Assembly (NCBI RefSeq): GCF_040939455.1
Contig: NC_134109.1
Location: 55,828,001 to 55,892,000, forward strand
Origin: Microcebus murinus
Taxonomy: Eukaryota > Chordata > Mammalia > Primates > Cheirogaleidae
Length of the DNA: 64,000 nt
Direction: 5' to 3'
Shown: positions 1-12,785 of the stretch, piece by piece
Layout of the letters: every line of letters starts with the position of its first letter
Position numbering within the stretch: position 1 is the first letter of the stretch
The notes under the pieces: model-generated
The model's database searches: none
Told to the model about the DNA's origin: nothing
What the model saw: the letters and a program-made list of their open reading frames with translations, nothing else
Made by a program: the position numbers and the translations under genes

Positions 1-253
1 AGCCTGAGCGAGACCCCGTCTCTACTAAAAAAAATAGAAAGAAATTAATCGACCAACTAAAAATATATATACAAAAAATTAGCCGGGCATGGTGGCACAT
101 GCCTGTAGTCCCAGCTACTCGGGAGGCTGAGGCAGAAGGATCACTTGAGCCCAGAAGATTGAGGTTGGTGTGAGCTAGGCTGATGTCACGGCACTCACTC
201 TAGCCTGGGCAACAAAGTGAGACTCTGTCTCAAAAAATAAAATAAAATAAAAA
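1..253 (+). mobile_element. Alu SINE, 3' two thirds, cut by window edge
   Basis: The sequence enters inside the left arm (agcctgagcgagaccccgtc), passes an A-rich linker containing gaccaactaaaaatatat, then a full right arm ending gactctgtctc and an A-rich tail of aaaat units. The linker and the right-arm text gagctaggctgatgtcacgg are typical of strepsirrhine Alus. Its left end lies outside the window. Confidence 0.95.
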
Positions 254-560
254 AGTAAATTAGATTTTTTTTAGCCCTGCCAGTTAATAGCAATGTAGTT
301 TTAGGAAAGTTACTTAACAATTTAGACTCAATTTCTTCCTTTGTTAAATGCAAGAATATTACCTTTTTTTACAAGTATTTTTTCTACACATTAGGAACAA
401 GGAATGTAAAGAACCCAGCAAAGTGTCTGACACTGGAGAAAAAAATGGCAGCTTTATTATTATTAGAAAATGATTGTCAGTATTGTTTGAAAACAAAACT
501 TAAGCCATTGCTTAGGAATTCTGTTCAGTTCTATAGTTATTCCCACCTTATTCATAATAG
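254..560. other. AT-rich sequence, nothing recognised
   Basis: No repeat family, RNA gene or credible reading frame was recognised between the Alu and the following L2-like block. Confidence 0.5.
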
Positions 561-564
561 GTCC

Positions 565-1290
565 TGAACTAGTTGCTGGGCCAGAGCCTATACTTTCAAA
601 CTGAGAGACAAATAGGAAAACAGAGGAGTAAACAAATAATTATAAAATGGTACAGTCAGTTCTAAATAAAAAATCATAAACAAAGGTGATACAATATAGG
701 GGTAATACAGTGCATGCAAAGTTAATATGATAGAGGGTGATTCATCCTGCTGAGAATATCAGAAGGAAACACAGAGAAGGAATGTCTCAACAAAAGTGTC
801 CTAGGGGAACAATGGGGACATTACATCAGAGGGAATAGGAAAAGACATAAAGGTTTTGAAGAGTAGGAAGCCTTTGGGAAACTACAAAAAGTTCAGTGTT
901 GCTGAAATATGTGTGGGTAGGAGTGGTCAGTGAGAAGATAGAGAAGTGCACAGGAGATGTATCAAGGAGGGCCTTATGTTCCAAACTAAGTTTGGATTTC
1001 ATTCCACAATTGAGATGGAATTGCTGAAGGATTTTAAGCAAGTAAGATTTGCATTTTTGAACAAGAACTCTGGTACCAATGAAAAATAGTGATCGAGATG
1101 TAAGAAGGTGAGCCTGGAAACTGTCATGGTTGTCACCGAAGGAAATGATGTGAGTCTGAGCTTGGATAGTGAGCATGGAAAGAATGGGGTGGATTCCAGA
1201 GATATTTATGAGGACACTGATCACTGTGGAAGATGAGACAGAAAGGGAAATCACAGATGACCTTCAGGTTTCTCTAAAGGTAAAAGAAAA
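565..1290 (-). mobile_element. L2 LINE fragment, antisense
   Basis: Purine-rich phrases such as gcaagtaagatttgcatttt, ggtggattccagagatattt and gaggacactgatcactgtgg follow the reverse complement of the ancient L2 body. The 142-codon minus-strand open frame at 826-1254 lies in this block and has no protein-like signature. The fragment is strongly diverged, so its ends are uncertain. Confidence 0.45.
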
Positions 1291-1390
1291 AATTGGCTCA
1301 GGAAAGAGAAAGTTACAAAAGGGATGGGTTCTCTTGTTTCATGCCCAAAAGAACTTTTCCTTTTCCCCCAAAATCACTGGAACATAGGCA

Positions 1391-3850
1391 CTTTAAATTG
1401 AATTATAAAGCTGAAAAATCTAGAATATTAAAATCCAATCAGACATTACTTTACTAAGCTTTTACTTATTTTCAAATGAGCACAATTAGATAAAACTACT
1501 TAGTCTTCTGCCTCTAGGTTTGCATCTGCCTAAAGAAATCATACATGCTTCATTTTTCTTGAGCAATTACAAAACATTTTCATTTTTAAAAGGGAATAAA
1601 AATCTAATTTGAGAATATTTTCTTTTCTCAAATGGCAGTTGACTAATTATTTTTTAAAGTGATGATAGCAAAGTCAATCACATTATCTTTATGGTAAACA
1701 ATTCTCAGGCATACAACACAACCACATCCCCATCGGAATGTTCACAACTCTGAACAGGCTTCCCCCTCTTTGATATCTACTTTCCTTCTAAAGAATCTTA
1801 TACCAAAGATCTGACAAACTAAGTGAAGAACAGACACAGCCATCCAAATTACAGCCAAGAAATCCACTTTCATGTTAATTGAGGCAAGAAGATTTTCCTA
1901 TTGAAGTAGCAAAGCAATTACCAATTATCGGCTTTAATTGTCCCGGTAAAGCTAGAAAAAACAAGTTCTTAGAAATTCAGAAAGTAGTTTCCTGTATATT
2001 TTGTACCTTGAAGAAGAGCATTTCTCAATCCAAATAGCTCTTTCGGCAGTCTGAAAACAGAGCACTACAACAAAGGAGGAACAGTCTGGTTGCAAATAAT
2101 GAGAGCTCTCTGCCCTCTGCCTGGTGTCTGGGCAGAGAGCAGTTGGAGAATAAGACAGAATATGTCTCCTATTTTGTTTAATCACGGATAGACATGATTG
2201 ATTATGTAGGCACACGTTAAGAGAAATAATATTTTAATAATATTCTGACTGCTGAATCTGAAATTAATTGAACAAGATGACAGAAACTTTGTAGGCAAGC
2301 AGAAATACTTTGAAATCCTCTCTCATCTCCCTTCACTACTTGGAACATGACCATTTTAAAGCAGAAAGGTCTAAACTCCCAGACTTATTCTTATAGGTGC
2401 TTTTCTGATCTAGCTTAGGGAACAGAGACATTGCTTTTTTAGTCTAGCCTAGTGTTTGATGACATCTCTCCTTCCCCACATATCCCTTTTCAATTAGGCC
2501 TTTGTGGTCCTGAAAAGACCTAGATTCTCCTTAGGCTTATTAATGTTAGACAGCATGTGATCCACAGCATATTTTTTTTCACTGCCTGGCATCCCATCAT
2601 CCTTCCAACAATTCCTCCATTTCCTTTAAGGAAATCTTTCTCTTTCATTGGGTACAGTCTCAGTGGAACTGCCATTAAGGTGCCCTGCCCCAGCCCCTTA
2701 TAGAAGTCAAAGAAATCCCCAGAGTCCGACTGAGCGATCAGATTCTTCCTTCACCTGTCCTCCCATCCTTCCCACGGCCTGGAGGTGGATCCCATCAAAC
2801 TCTTTACCTTAAGACTTATATCTACCATGAATTCACTTTAGTGAATTTACTTTCTGAGCCTGGCTCTCTAAACTTTCCAACAACTCCAGGATCTCTCTGA
2901 GATCCTTCCCGATCCCAATTAAAGAAAAAAAAAAATCCCTTTTGCTTAAGTTATCTAAAGTTGGTTTCTTCTACTTGCAATTCAAAAACAATGATACAGT
3001 CATAACATTGGAAATGCTATTAATGGTTTTTCAACTTTAGAATCAACCTAAAACCAAACCCAAAACACAATTTTGGTCATGGAAAGGACTTTTAATGGTA
3101 ATAACTTGGAATACACAGAAGGTGGTGTTGCAGGACATTACCACTATGTTTCCAAAGATCTCTGTAAAATATGGCTTCTTGAACAGCAAATGATAAAAGC
3201 AGATTGAAAAGGATCAGAAAATCCGATGATGCTGGTAGTTTCCAATTAATGGAGCTGTTACTTCTTATCTTCCCAACATTCAATTAAGCTTCACTGAGTC
3301 TCCTGACATCAGATAAACTTAAATTATCCCTTAGCTGCCTAAGCACAGTTCCTAGACTTAATTTCCCTTAGCCTTTTTCTGGCAGCTTTTACTTGTCTCT
3401 TCTGAGCATCTCAGATGATGGATTCACAGGCAGAGAGGAGCATCCCTGAAAGGTTTGGCTGAGTTTCATCAACTAGCAAAAGCATATATCCCATTTTATT
3501 GACTTTACATTGCTTATAGACTGTTACCCATAAGAATTCACTCTGAACAGGTGCTTGTGCAGCTGCAGCCTCACATGCCCCAAATTGGAGCCAGGTTTCT
3601 CCCACCAGCAGTCTCACTCCAAGTGAAAGGTAGCAGCTGGAGAGAAAGAAGAGTAAAATTGCTAATATCTTCCTTTCACATCAACAGGAATCAAGATGCT
3701 GACTTAAGTTTGAAAGAACAATCAACAGGAGCACAAAAGATTAAACAATCGAAATTAACCATTTCAAGAACTAAAATTAATATAACATTTATTATAAATA
3801 ATGAGAAGGGAGATAAAGTAAATAAATTTTTTATAGTTGGAAGTTTAAAG
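1391..3850. other. Unassigned sequence
   Basis: This 2.4 kb stretch is AT-rich, with a pyrimidine-rich part at about 2460-2930. No repeat family, RNA gene or coding exon could be named. Short open frames here have ordinary chance composition. Confidence 0.4.
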
Positions 3851-3854
3851 CATT

Positions 3855-4460
3855 ATTAGTTTGCTATTGGTGCATGACAAATTGTTACAAACTTAGCAGC
3901 TTCAAACAACACAAATTTATTATCTGACAGTTTCTGTAGATCAGGTGTCTGGCTATGGGTTAGCTGGATCATCTGCTCAGGATCTTGCCATGTTGAAATC
4001 AAGCTGTCAACCAGGAATCTCATCTTATCTGAGACGTATGGGATCCTTTTTCAAACTGTCTTGTTGTTGGCAGAATTCATTACCTTGCAGGTGTATCACT
4101 GAAGTCCCCATTCTCTTGCTGGCTATCAGCGAGATATCACTGGACACTACTAAAGGCCACCTGCAGGTCCTAACCATGTGGCCCTCCTTCTTTCATAAGC
4201 ATGACAGCTTACTTCTTCAAGGCTGGTAAGAGAATCCTTTTTCTGGAAAGGCTCACTCCTCCTTTTAAGGGCTCACCTGAATAAACCAGGCCCACCCAGG
4301 ATAATCTCCTTTGCATTAACTGAAAGCCAACTGATTAGTAACCTAATCATTGGAGTGACAGCCCTTCATATCCACAGGTCCACCTACCCTCAAGATGAGG
4401 GGATGATACAGAATGTGAACAGCATGGGGAGGCAACCTTAGAATTATCCTGCCCACCACG
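3855..4460 (-). mobile_element. MaLR LTR (MLT1-like), antisense
   Basis: The plus strand begins ttagtttgctattggtgcat and continues with cttcaaacaacacaaattta, which is the reverse complement of an MLT1-type LTR 3' end. It finishes with agaattatcctgcccaccac, matching the reverse complement of the LTR start. It appears to be a complete solo LTR, old and diverged. No target duplication was confirmed. Confidence 0.65.
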
Positions 4461-4729
4461 ATAGTCATCATCTAAAGTAGATAATACTCAAATATATTTA
4501 GGCTTTTTCACAACTAAAAAGCACAGTTACATATGGGTTGCTTCTGAAGAATAAACATGGGCAGGGAGAAAAGACTGAAAAGCTTTTATGTGCTCTGAGG
4601 TTGTTTTACCCTGGGATGAATATATATCATTTGAATAAAAGCAAAGGACAAAAGAAAAGCCATTCTACTGACCCTGTCCATGGCAATTAACAAATCACAT
4701 GGTTTATTTTCATTTTATACATCTTCTAA

Positions 4730-5785
4730 AACTGTGTACACCCCTACCTTCTTAAAGCCCTCTCTTCCTCTACTTTCCTGACACAACCTTTTCTATTTTT
4801 CCTCCTACCTTTCATACTAGTTCTTTCTTTTCAGTTTTACTTTATATTACCCAAGAAATAATGTTACCGTAGAAAAATTAGAAACTACAGACAGGGGTAG
4901 TGAAAAATTCCCCCTTCATGAGCTCATTTTCCTGTTCCTCTCTTAAGTGTTCCAGATACTTTGGGTTAACTCTTATTCACTTCTTCCTCTACCTACACTC
5001 CATGAATGATTTTATCCATTCCTGTGGCTTCAAACATCTTCTACATGCTGATGATTCTCAGATATATATTTGTATCCCTGACCTCTTTCCTGAGTTCCAC
5101 ACACATAATTTCAACTCTTCCTGGATATCTCAACTACTTATTCCACTAGTATCTCAAACTTAATAAGTTTAGATTTAATTTATTATTTGCTACCACCAAA
5201 CCCTTTCCTTGTCTTATTTCCTATATCAATTGATGAGATGGCCATTTATTCAGTCTCTCAAACTATAAACTTTGGAGTTGTCTGTCACAACCTGCCAATT
5301 CCTTACCCTTCATAGTCACCAAGATCTCTTGCCATATATCAGAGTAGCTCCATATCTGGCACCATCTCTGCTGCCACACCTTGGCCAAGCCTTATATCTC
5401 TTAACGTATTTCCCCATCTTCTGTTATCCCTCCTACTAATCTGTCTTCCAAGCTCCTACAGGGTCATCTTCCTAAAAACCAAATCTGGTTATGACACTTC
5501 TTGGTTGAAAACTCAACTTCTCCTCAGTTTGTCTGGGATAAAATCCAACCCAACTCTCATCCTTACCTGCATTAACTCCTCATCCACATTCACTCCTCAT
5601 CCCTCCCCTAGTCCTCCCTCTCTTACCTCTCTCCCATGCAAACATAATCTATCTTCTAGACATAGTAAATTTCTTGGCATTTGATAAATAAGCCATGTTT
5701 TGTATAATTACTTAATTTTACACATGCAGTCCTTACTGCCTACAGTGTTCTAGCCTCATATCCAAACTTACATCTGGGATATTAC
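4730..5785 (+). mobile_element. L2 LINE fragment
   Basis: The order of phrases follows the L2 body in sense: tttttcctcctacctttcat, catcttctacatgctgatga, atatctcaactacttattcc, then gataaaatccaacccaactc. The 87-codon frame at 4900-5163 is a by-product of this fossil. Confidence 0.7.
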
Positions 5786-5789
5786 CCAC

Positions 5790-6520
5790 CCACCACTTTG
5801 ACTAAAATTAAAAAGACTGACAACATCAAATGTTGATGAGATTATGGAGCAAAAGGAATGCTCATCTACTCCTGGTTACAGTTTAGAATGGTACAACCTC
5901 TATGTAACTCTTTGGTAGTACCTACTAAAACTATACACACTCATACCCTATGACCCAATATTTTTACTTCTAGTCTATATTCATAGATAGGCATATGTAT
6001 ATGTACTGAAGAATATGGACAAAAATATTTGTAGAAGCACTATTTGCAATAGTCCAAAACTAGAAACAAAAAATGTCATTCACCAACAGAATGGATAAAT
6101 GAATTATGGTATATTCACAAAATAGAACATTATACACCAATAAAAATGAAAGAACTGCTACATGCAAAAAGCATTAATAAATTCACAAACAGAATATTGA
6201 ACAAGAAATGAAGAAAAACAAAATTTTAAAAATTTTAAACAAAAGAAACCTGACACAAAAGAGTATATACCGTATGGTTCTAATTACATAAATTTCAAGG
6301 AACAGGCAAAACTCATCTGGAACAGGTGAAGTAAGAGGGGGTGTAGTGGTTGAGAAGCAACACAAGAGGAACTTCTTAGAGAACTAATAATGTATTCATG
6401 ATCCTGGTGCTATTTACATGGATTTATACACTTTGTGAAAATTCATCAAGCTCCACATTTTGTAGTTTTCTATATGTATATTATAATTCACTTACAAATT
6501 TACTTAAATTAATTTTCATT
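5790..6520 (+). mobile_element. Old L1 3' end fragment
   Basis: Phrases such as ccctatgacccaatattttt, ccaacagaatggataaatga and gaattatggtatattcacaa are the end of L1 ORF2. They are followed by an old 3' UTR with atgattcatgatcctgg-like text. There is no open reverse-transcriptase frame. Confidence 0.7.
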
Positions 6521-6599
6521 CCTCTTAAATGCTGCAGTATTAATCATCTGTTGGTTGTGTGTAATTGCTACAAGCAATTAAAAGCTGAATAGCAAGTTA

Positions 6600-6930
6600 G
6601 CATGTTACTATTTCCTGGAATTCATTTCTATACTGAGATCATAATCCCAGCATGTTAAAACATTCAAAAACATTAGAAGAGCCTACTAGACTTGCATGTC
6701 CCTTTGCCCTGTTAATTTTTAAAGGGATAAAAGTTCTAAAAGCATGATTTCACAATATGCTTCCAGTTAATTGATTATAACATCCAAACACAGCTTCAAG
6801 CTTAGTTCAAAAGGTTATACCAAGTTATTCTGTCCATTGCTAAGAGGTTCCACTAGGAAGATTTCAAATGAAAATTGTGGTTATTATTGTCAAAAATAAA
6901 AATACTCCTTATCTTCCCTTAGAAAGCTGT
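6600..6930. other. Unassigned sequence
   Basis: No repeat family or gene was recognised. Confidence 0.4.
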
Positions 6931-6936
6931 TAGGTT

Positions 6937-7418
6937 ATTGAAATAGGTTGATGATGGCTACCCCCAAAATATCAGGTCCTAATACCTATAACCTATAAAT
7001 GTTATCTTACCAGGAAAAAGAGTCTTTGTATATGTGATTAAGATCTTGAGATAGAAAGCTTATCCTGGATTATCCAGGTAGACCCTAAATGCAATTACAA
7101 GTATTCTCGTAAGAGGGAGGCAGAGAAAGATTTTACTACCCACAGAAGAGATGACGATGAAAAGTCAGAACAAAGAGAGAGCTGAAGATGCTAGCCTTGC
7201 AGACTGGAATGACATGCCCACAAGTAAGGAATGTTGGCAGCCAACAGATTCTCTCCTAGAGCCCCCAGATGACGCATGATCCCTGCAATGCCTTTATTTG
7301 GGCTTAGTGATACTGATTTTGAACTACTGGCCTCCAAAATTCAGACAATAAATTTCTGTTGTGCTAAGCCACCAAATTTGTAGTAATTTGTTACAATCAC
7401 AGGAAACTAATACAGTAT
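6937..7418 (+). mobile_element. MaLR LTR (MLT1), solo
   Basis: The order matches an MLT1 LTR in sense: ccccaaaatatcaggtccta, tatcctggattatccaggta, gagggaggcagagaaag, then the terminal part aataaatttctgttgtgcta ending ggaaactaatacagt. The polyadenylation-type aataaa sits where expected near the 3' end. Confidence 0.8.
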
Positions 7419-7419
7419 T

Positions 7420-8029
7420 AAATATCAATTTCATTTCCACTTAATAACAGAACTCGTTAAACATTGAAAATGGTATAATGTCTCTTTCTTTAGTCTTGTT
7501 TAGTGAGTGCAGTTTCCTAATTTCCAAATTGATACAGTGGATTGTGGCATCCTATATAACACAGAAGTCACAGCAAGTGTCTAGACATGACATATGCTAG
7601 AACATAACATTATATGGTACATGCTGGGGAACTTAAAAAAATAAATGTTTGTTGTGATATTTCTTCTGTCAACTTAAATCCTCTTCTGTCTACTAAAGGT
7701 TGGGCTTTAATACTCACTACTTAAAACTTCAAGTGGTGTAAAAGATAGAACATAAGCCTTCTAACTCAGAAGCTCAAATAATGAGTATAAAATTTATTTA
7801 TTAAATAATTCATTAATAAATCAATAAGTCATCAATAATAAGGAATATTTAAAATGCAAATATATATGACATACTGAGATTTCAGAGAGTTCTCAAAGAA
7901 AAGTAAGTAGCTTGTAGTAATTCATTAATCCACTTATCATCACATGAATGCTTGAGCTAATTTTACCACTATATTCTCAGTGAATTATATAAAGTTAAAT
8001 GGCATGTCTCAATTCACCCAAAAGACTAA
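7420..8029. other. Unassigned AT-rich sequence
   Basis: Nothing could be identified apart from local TAA-rich simple sequence near 7790-7850. Confidence 0.4.
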
Positions 8030-8610
8030 TCTTTTGTTCAACACATACTTATCAGGTGCTAATATATACAAAGCACTGTGCTAACTATTGATGTTGGGAC
8101 GTGAGAGAGTGGGCCACAGAAAACAACATTTTTCATTGATGATTTCTGCTACAGGGCAATAAGATATAGACCTACATGAAGACAAAATGAATAATGATTA
8201 ACTGTGTTACAAGATTCTTTCTCTAAGCTCAATAAAAGACTTATAGGTAAAGGGTTAGAGTTCTAAAGAAGACGTTTCTGTACAAGTAGGGTGGAAAAAG
8301 GCAGAAGGAGATGAAAAACCTTCACAGAGAAGGTGAGCCTTAAATGACCTAACCTGCCAAGATGAACAGTCTACTAGAGAGAAAAGCATAAACCGAGGTG
8401 ACAAAGTGTCATATGTTTAAGTTACTGTACCGAGATCATGTTGCCTGGGGCTTATAATGTGGGACATAATTTTGGAGGGAAAAAAGATAGATTGAAAACA
8501 AATAGCAAAGGCTTTATTGAAAACAAATAGCAAAGGCTTTAAATGCCAGGCTAAGAAGGCTGAACTATAAGCCTTTCTCTATAAGCCATGAAAACCCACA
8601 AGAAATTCTA
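8030..8610 (-). mobile_element. L2 LINE 3' region, antisense
   Basis: It starts with ttcaacacatacttatcagg and tacaaagcactgtgctaact, the reverse complement of the L2 3' end, and runs into gagccttaaatgacctaacc, further inside L2. It contains the perfect 25-bp tandem duplication at 8491-8540. Confidence 0.6.
8491..8540. repeat. Perfect 2 x 25 bp tandem duplication
   Basis: The unit beginning attgaaaacaaatagc and ending aggcttt occurs twice head to tail with no mismatch (8491-8515 and 8516-8540). Such exactness inside an ancient L2 indicates a recent local duplication. Confidence 0.95.
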
Positions 8611-8684
8611 AAGCAAAGTCATAAAAACAGGAAATTAACATAGCAAGGTACAAAGAAGGAAAGGCTTAGGGGAGAAAAGGTTGG

Positions 8685-8880
8685 GAAAGTGAATCAGGTT
8701 CTATATCTGCCCCTAAATGAGTCATCCAGGGCAAATTACTTGCCCTCCCGGAGCTCAATCTTTTTTTCTATAAACAGAGATAACTAAAAATAATGACCTC
8801 ACAGGTCATTGCTGTGAGATTCAAAAAAAAGGAAAAGGAATGTGACAGTACTATATAAACTTTAAAATAGGATAAGTAAA
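8685..8880 (+). mobile_element. MIR SINE fragment
   Basis: The middle of a MIR is recognisable: gggcaaattacttgccctcc, then ctataaacagagataactaa, then gctgtgagattcaaaaa. The tRNA-like head is weak. It is a diverged ancient copy. Confidence 0.55.
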
Positions 8881-9134
8881 AGACATAACATGCAAAGTAT
8901 GTGTTTATATTCATAATCCAGGCAAGAATCAATGAGACCCAAAGTAGGATAGTATCATTTGGAAATGTGAATCAAAGAACAGATACCAGAGATATTGCAG
9001 TGGAGATCTCTCAGGTTCAGCAACTGATGCATTGGGATGGGCATGCAGGGAACAAGATACGGGCCAAGAGTTCTTAATCTTTAATGACAAGAATGGGAGC
9101 ACAAAAGAAGAGTAAATTTATGGTTCACTGGTTC

Positions 9135-9290
9135 TTTTATTGATTCAATAAATAATGATCACCACGTGCAGTCACCATTCTAGGTTTTGAAAGTACTACA
9201 GAGAAATGTACACAAAGAACCTTCTTTATGGAGCTTGCATTCTATGGAGGGACACAGACAAATTTTAAAAATAAATATGTGATATTTCAG
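9135..9290 (-). mobile_element. L2 3' end, antisense
   Basis: tattgattcaataaataatg, then tggagcttgcattctatgga and cacagacaaa follow the reverse complement of the L2 3' terminus. Confidence 0.55.
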
Positions 9291-9347
9291 GAAACATTTT
9301 ATGGAGGAAAATAATCATGCCATTGGTGTTAAAGAAAAAAATTACTC

Positions 9348-9411
9348 AGTATGAGTAATTTTATTAAATTAAGTATGAGTAATTGTATTAAAGTAAGTAT
9401 AAGTATTAAAG
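9348..9411. repeat. Degenerate 24-bp tandem repeat, about 2.7 copies
   Basis: Units begin agtatgagtaatt (9348-9371), agtatgagtaattg (9372-9395) and a partial third unit agtataagtattaaag. Confidence 0.8.
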
Positions 9412-10575
9412 AACAAGAGCCAGACAGTAACTAAAGTAGTAAAAAGAGATTATATTCATGAACTATTTATAATAGGGGAAAAGAGACCTCAATGTAGATA
9501 TGGCCTCAATTCAAAACACAGCATGGATAAGCAGGGATTCATAGCCAAAGAGCAGGGTGGAAATCAGTGGATGGAAAATGACAAAGAGGAAAAATCAGGG
9601 ATGGGGGGATATTCTGGCAAAACTGACTTGACAAGATTCTTGCTGAAAGCAGGCTGTGGTAATCAGATATCACCTAGGGGGTGGTGGAGGAGAAAGAATT
9701 CGATCAGATATAGAGGGTGAACAGATATCAAAGATGGGAGATTCTTGCTAAAAACTGGGCTATGCAAAACCAACACAAAAGCCCAGAGGTCAAGGCCTAG
9801 TCAACAAAATGGCTTAGAGGAACCTGACTAAAGTTTGGTCAAAGGGTCTGTCAATGGACATGTAAAAAATTCTATTAACCAATGTTTTAGGGTATTAAAT
9901 AGTTCTTGTCATGTTCTTCAACATGTAAGAATGAGGTTATACTGGGAAATAACTCTCTGGCAAAAGTTTCACTATAGTTTTTATAATAATAATTGAACAC
10001 CTATATGAATAATTGAACTCTTTACAATTTACAATAATCCTCTTTTGCAAATCATACTCTCTTCTCTTGTCTATACTGCTTACCTTAAAAATAGATTCAA
10101 ATTGCATAATATTTCATATTTTTAAGCATATAATCTAGTTCAATGAATATCAGTACATTATTGATATTTTATAATCAAAATAAACTTATAAATGAATTTC
10201 CACATTTGTACAACTACAAATTGCCATTTGAGATAAACAGAACCATTATTCAAAATCTTTATGCTAATATAAATATTGAAAATTGAAAAAAGTTTTAAAC
10301 CTTGCAAGTATATGAATTTTTAAAAAGGTAAAACTGCTATCCTTAGGACCTGAACTTACCTGAAATTTCTTTCACCAGCATGTTTCAAAGAATCTTACTC
10401 ATTTTTGCAAAGATTCCCTAAGTGAGGTAAATATAAGTATTAATTTTTAAAGATGGGCTATATATAGATACAAAGTATTGTAATACAAATAGAAAAAATA
10501 AGTGTGTAAACTTCAGAAAAGACTTGTGATAATTTTAAGACTTGAAAGCCTATTTATTATCAATTGTTTAAAGTG
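9412..10575. other. Unassigned sequence
   Basis: The part at 9480-9960 has a different, GC-richer texture (ggggatattctggcaaaact, gcctagtcaacaaaatggct). It could be an old LTR, but it could not be assigned. The rest is AT-rich. Confidence 0.35.
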
Positions 10576-10589
10576 ATTCATGGTTACTT

Positions 10590-10927
10590 TTTTTTTTTTT
10601 TTTTTTTTTTGAGACAGAGTCTCGCTTTGTTGCCCAGGCTAGAGTGAGTGCCGTGGCGTCAGCCTAGCTCACAGCAACCTCAAACTCCTGGGCTCGAGTG
10701 ATCCTTCTGCCTCAGCCTCCCGGGTAGCTGGGACTACAGGCATGCGCCACCATGCCCAGCTAACTTTTTTGTATATATATCAGTTGGCCAATTAATTTCT
10801 TTCTATTTATAGTAGAGACGGGGTCTCGCTCTTGCTCAGGCTGGTTTTGAACTCCTGACCTTGAGCAATCCGCCCGCCTCGGCCTCCCAAGAGCTAGGAT
10901 TACAGGCGTGAGCCACAGCGCCCGGCC
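10590..10927 (-). mobile_element. Young lemur-type Alu, full length
   Basis: A 21-base T run is followed by a complete antisense Alu ending agccacagcgcccggcc. It is flanked by the direct repeat catggttactt (10579-10589 and 10928-10938). It keeps intact CpGs and carries the short left-arm variant (cctcccaagagctaggatta), shared with the copies at 36037 and 47490. Confidence 0.97.
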
Positions 10928-10939
10928 CATGGTTACTTG

Positions 10940-11236
10940 TTATAATATATATTTCAATCTGCAATGAAGAATGCTACAGTTATTTAAAGCCTTCATTTGG
11001 CAATTAGCCCAAGATGAATGACAAGTGAGATCAATTGTAAATGTGCATCACGAGGATTATGTACCTTTTAACAGAGATGTTTTAAAAAGCCTTGAACAGC
11101 ATTTTATTACTCAGCTAATGTGATGCAAGTTTGTGGCAACTATATAGAACCAAGAAAAGAACATCTAAATATCCAACTCATTGCATTTAGAATGTTATAC
11201 TGTGAACACTAACTCCTGAAACAACTATTTATATTA
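10940..11236. other. Unassigned AT-rich sequence
   Basis: Nothing recognised. Confidence 0.4.
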
Positions 11237-11244
11237 CTCTAAAC

Positions 11245-11576
11245 CAGCAATACTCAATTCTTTTGGTCTCAGGATCATTTTACCCTCTTAAAAATTATGA
11301 AGGACCCCAAAGAGCTTTTGTTTATGTGGGTTCTATCAATCAATTTTTATCATATTATAAATCAAAACTGAGAAAGTCTCTAAATGTATATTATTTATTT
11401 ACTTATTTATTTAAAAATCATAATAACCTCACTACATGTTAACATCAGAGCAATGATGCCATAGCTTCATGTAGTCTCTTTAGGCAAAAATGTGAAAAAT
11501 AAGTTTGATAATTAATACGAAAACAGTTTTGACCTTGTAGACTCCCTGAAGAAGAGAACTGCTTTGGGAAACGCTG
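11245..11576. mobile_element. Non-autonomous hAT DNA transposon
   Basis: The element begins cagcaatactcaattctttt and ends gctttgggaaacgctg, a pair of weakly complementary hAT-type ends. It is flanked by the 8-bp duplication ctctaaac (11237-11244) and ctctaaat (11577-11584), which is close to the TCTAGA-like target preferred by mammalian Charlie-group elements. The interior gaccccaaagagcttttgtt fits a MER1/Charlie-related family. It encodes no transposase. Confidence 0.8.
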
Positions 11577-11584
11577 CTCTAAAT

Positions 11585-12390
11585 CTTTTGCTTATTAACA
11601 AGAAAAGTTGGATTTTTCTACTAGGGCAATAAGAAAAATTTTCAGAAGAGAAAACTTGGTTTTGTTACTGTTAAGTAACTAATACATTTTAGAGTTTTCA
11701 CAAACAGCCCAGGCCCAGAGACCAAACAAGGGCTGTGACAGCAGCACAGCATGGGTACATTCATAGACAGGAGTAACGTTGATGGAATGTGAATGGCCAT
11801 CAGCAATTAGTTAACTGTGACAATGCTTAGTTTTAAAAACCAACTTAATGATTTCTTTATAATTGTTGAATTCATTAGATTTAATTACATATCAATATCG
11901 CAATTAACTTATAAAAGTAATAAGCTGTACTTCTGTTCATTTTGTGTTGTTTAAAATATGTTGTATGTGCTAAAATTCCTAAGGATAGTTAAATAAGCCC
12001 TTGAGCTGGATCTGGCAAAATAGCTAATTAAGAACATTTATACAATATTGTGTGTGTCATATATATAATTATTTTGCATATATAAATATTCATATATATT
12101 CACAAATTTCCTAATCTCCTCAATTTGTCATATCAATTTCCTTTTTTTAACCAGAATCAAAATATGAACATTATTCTACCTCAGTGAATTCCAACACAAA
12201 AAAATGAACATTTTAAGTAATTTCTGTTGTCTGCACACTGGGCATTTTGTTTGTTTACCATCAATCCTTCCCCCAACCTTATAACAGTCTCTATACAAGC
12301 TAAATGGGCTTTAAATGATTAAAATCCAATAGAAAGGTAGCTGAATTAATGACTGCAATAAGTACCCATTCTAAAACTAAAATATAAACA
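11585..12390. other. Unassigned AT-rich sequence
   Basis: No family recognised. There is dense AT with short TATA-type runs near 12056-12110. Confidence 0.4.
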
Positions 12391-12394
12391 TCTC

Positions 12395-12490
12395 AAGAGC
12401 AGAGAGATTTGTCTATTTTACTAGACAATGAATCTCAGGCAGAGTCTAACACATAATAACCATGTAATAAATATTTATAGAATGAATGGA
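12395..12490 (+). mobile_element. L2 3' end fragment
   Basis: gagcagagagatttgtctat, then taataaatatttatagaatg, is the L2 3' terminal pattern. It is short and diverged. Confidence 0.45.
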
Positions 12491-12785
12491 TAAATAAAGG
12501 TAAGTACCTATCTTAGTGAAATATATAATCAAATTTTACCAGTGCAACGTTTTTCTGATTGTTCTACAATTTCTGATTGAGACCATAGTGTTCAGGTTTA
12601 ACGGTTTGGAAAGCTAGCTGTTCTATGGGCCAAAGATAGCAAACTATTTCTTATAAATGAGAGCCATTTTCCTAAATCTAGATTATTATTACTTTGAAAA
12701 ATAGAAAGTCCCTAAAGTTGTTCCTTTCTCCTTTGGGAGAATGTAAATTGTTTATTTTAAACATACTTGTCAAATACAGTATCTG

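Noticed and set aside
826..1254. 142-codon minus-strand open frame
   Set aside because: It lies in a diverged antisense L2 fragment, has no domain-like pattern and no supporting exon signals, so chance is the better explanation.
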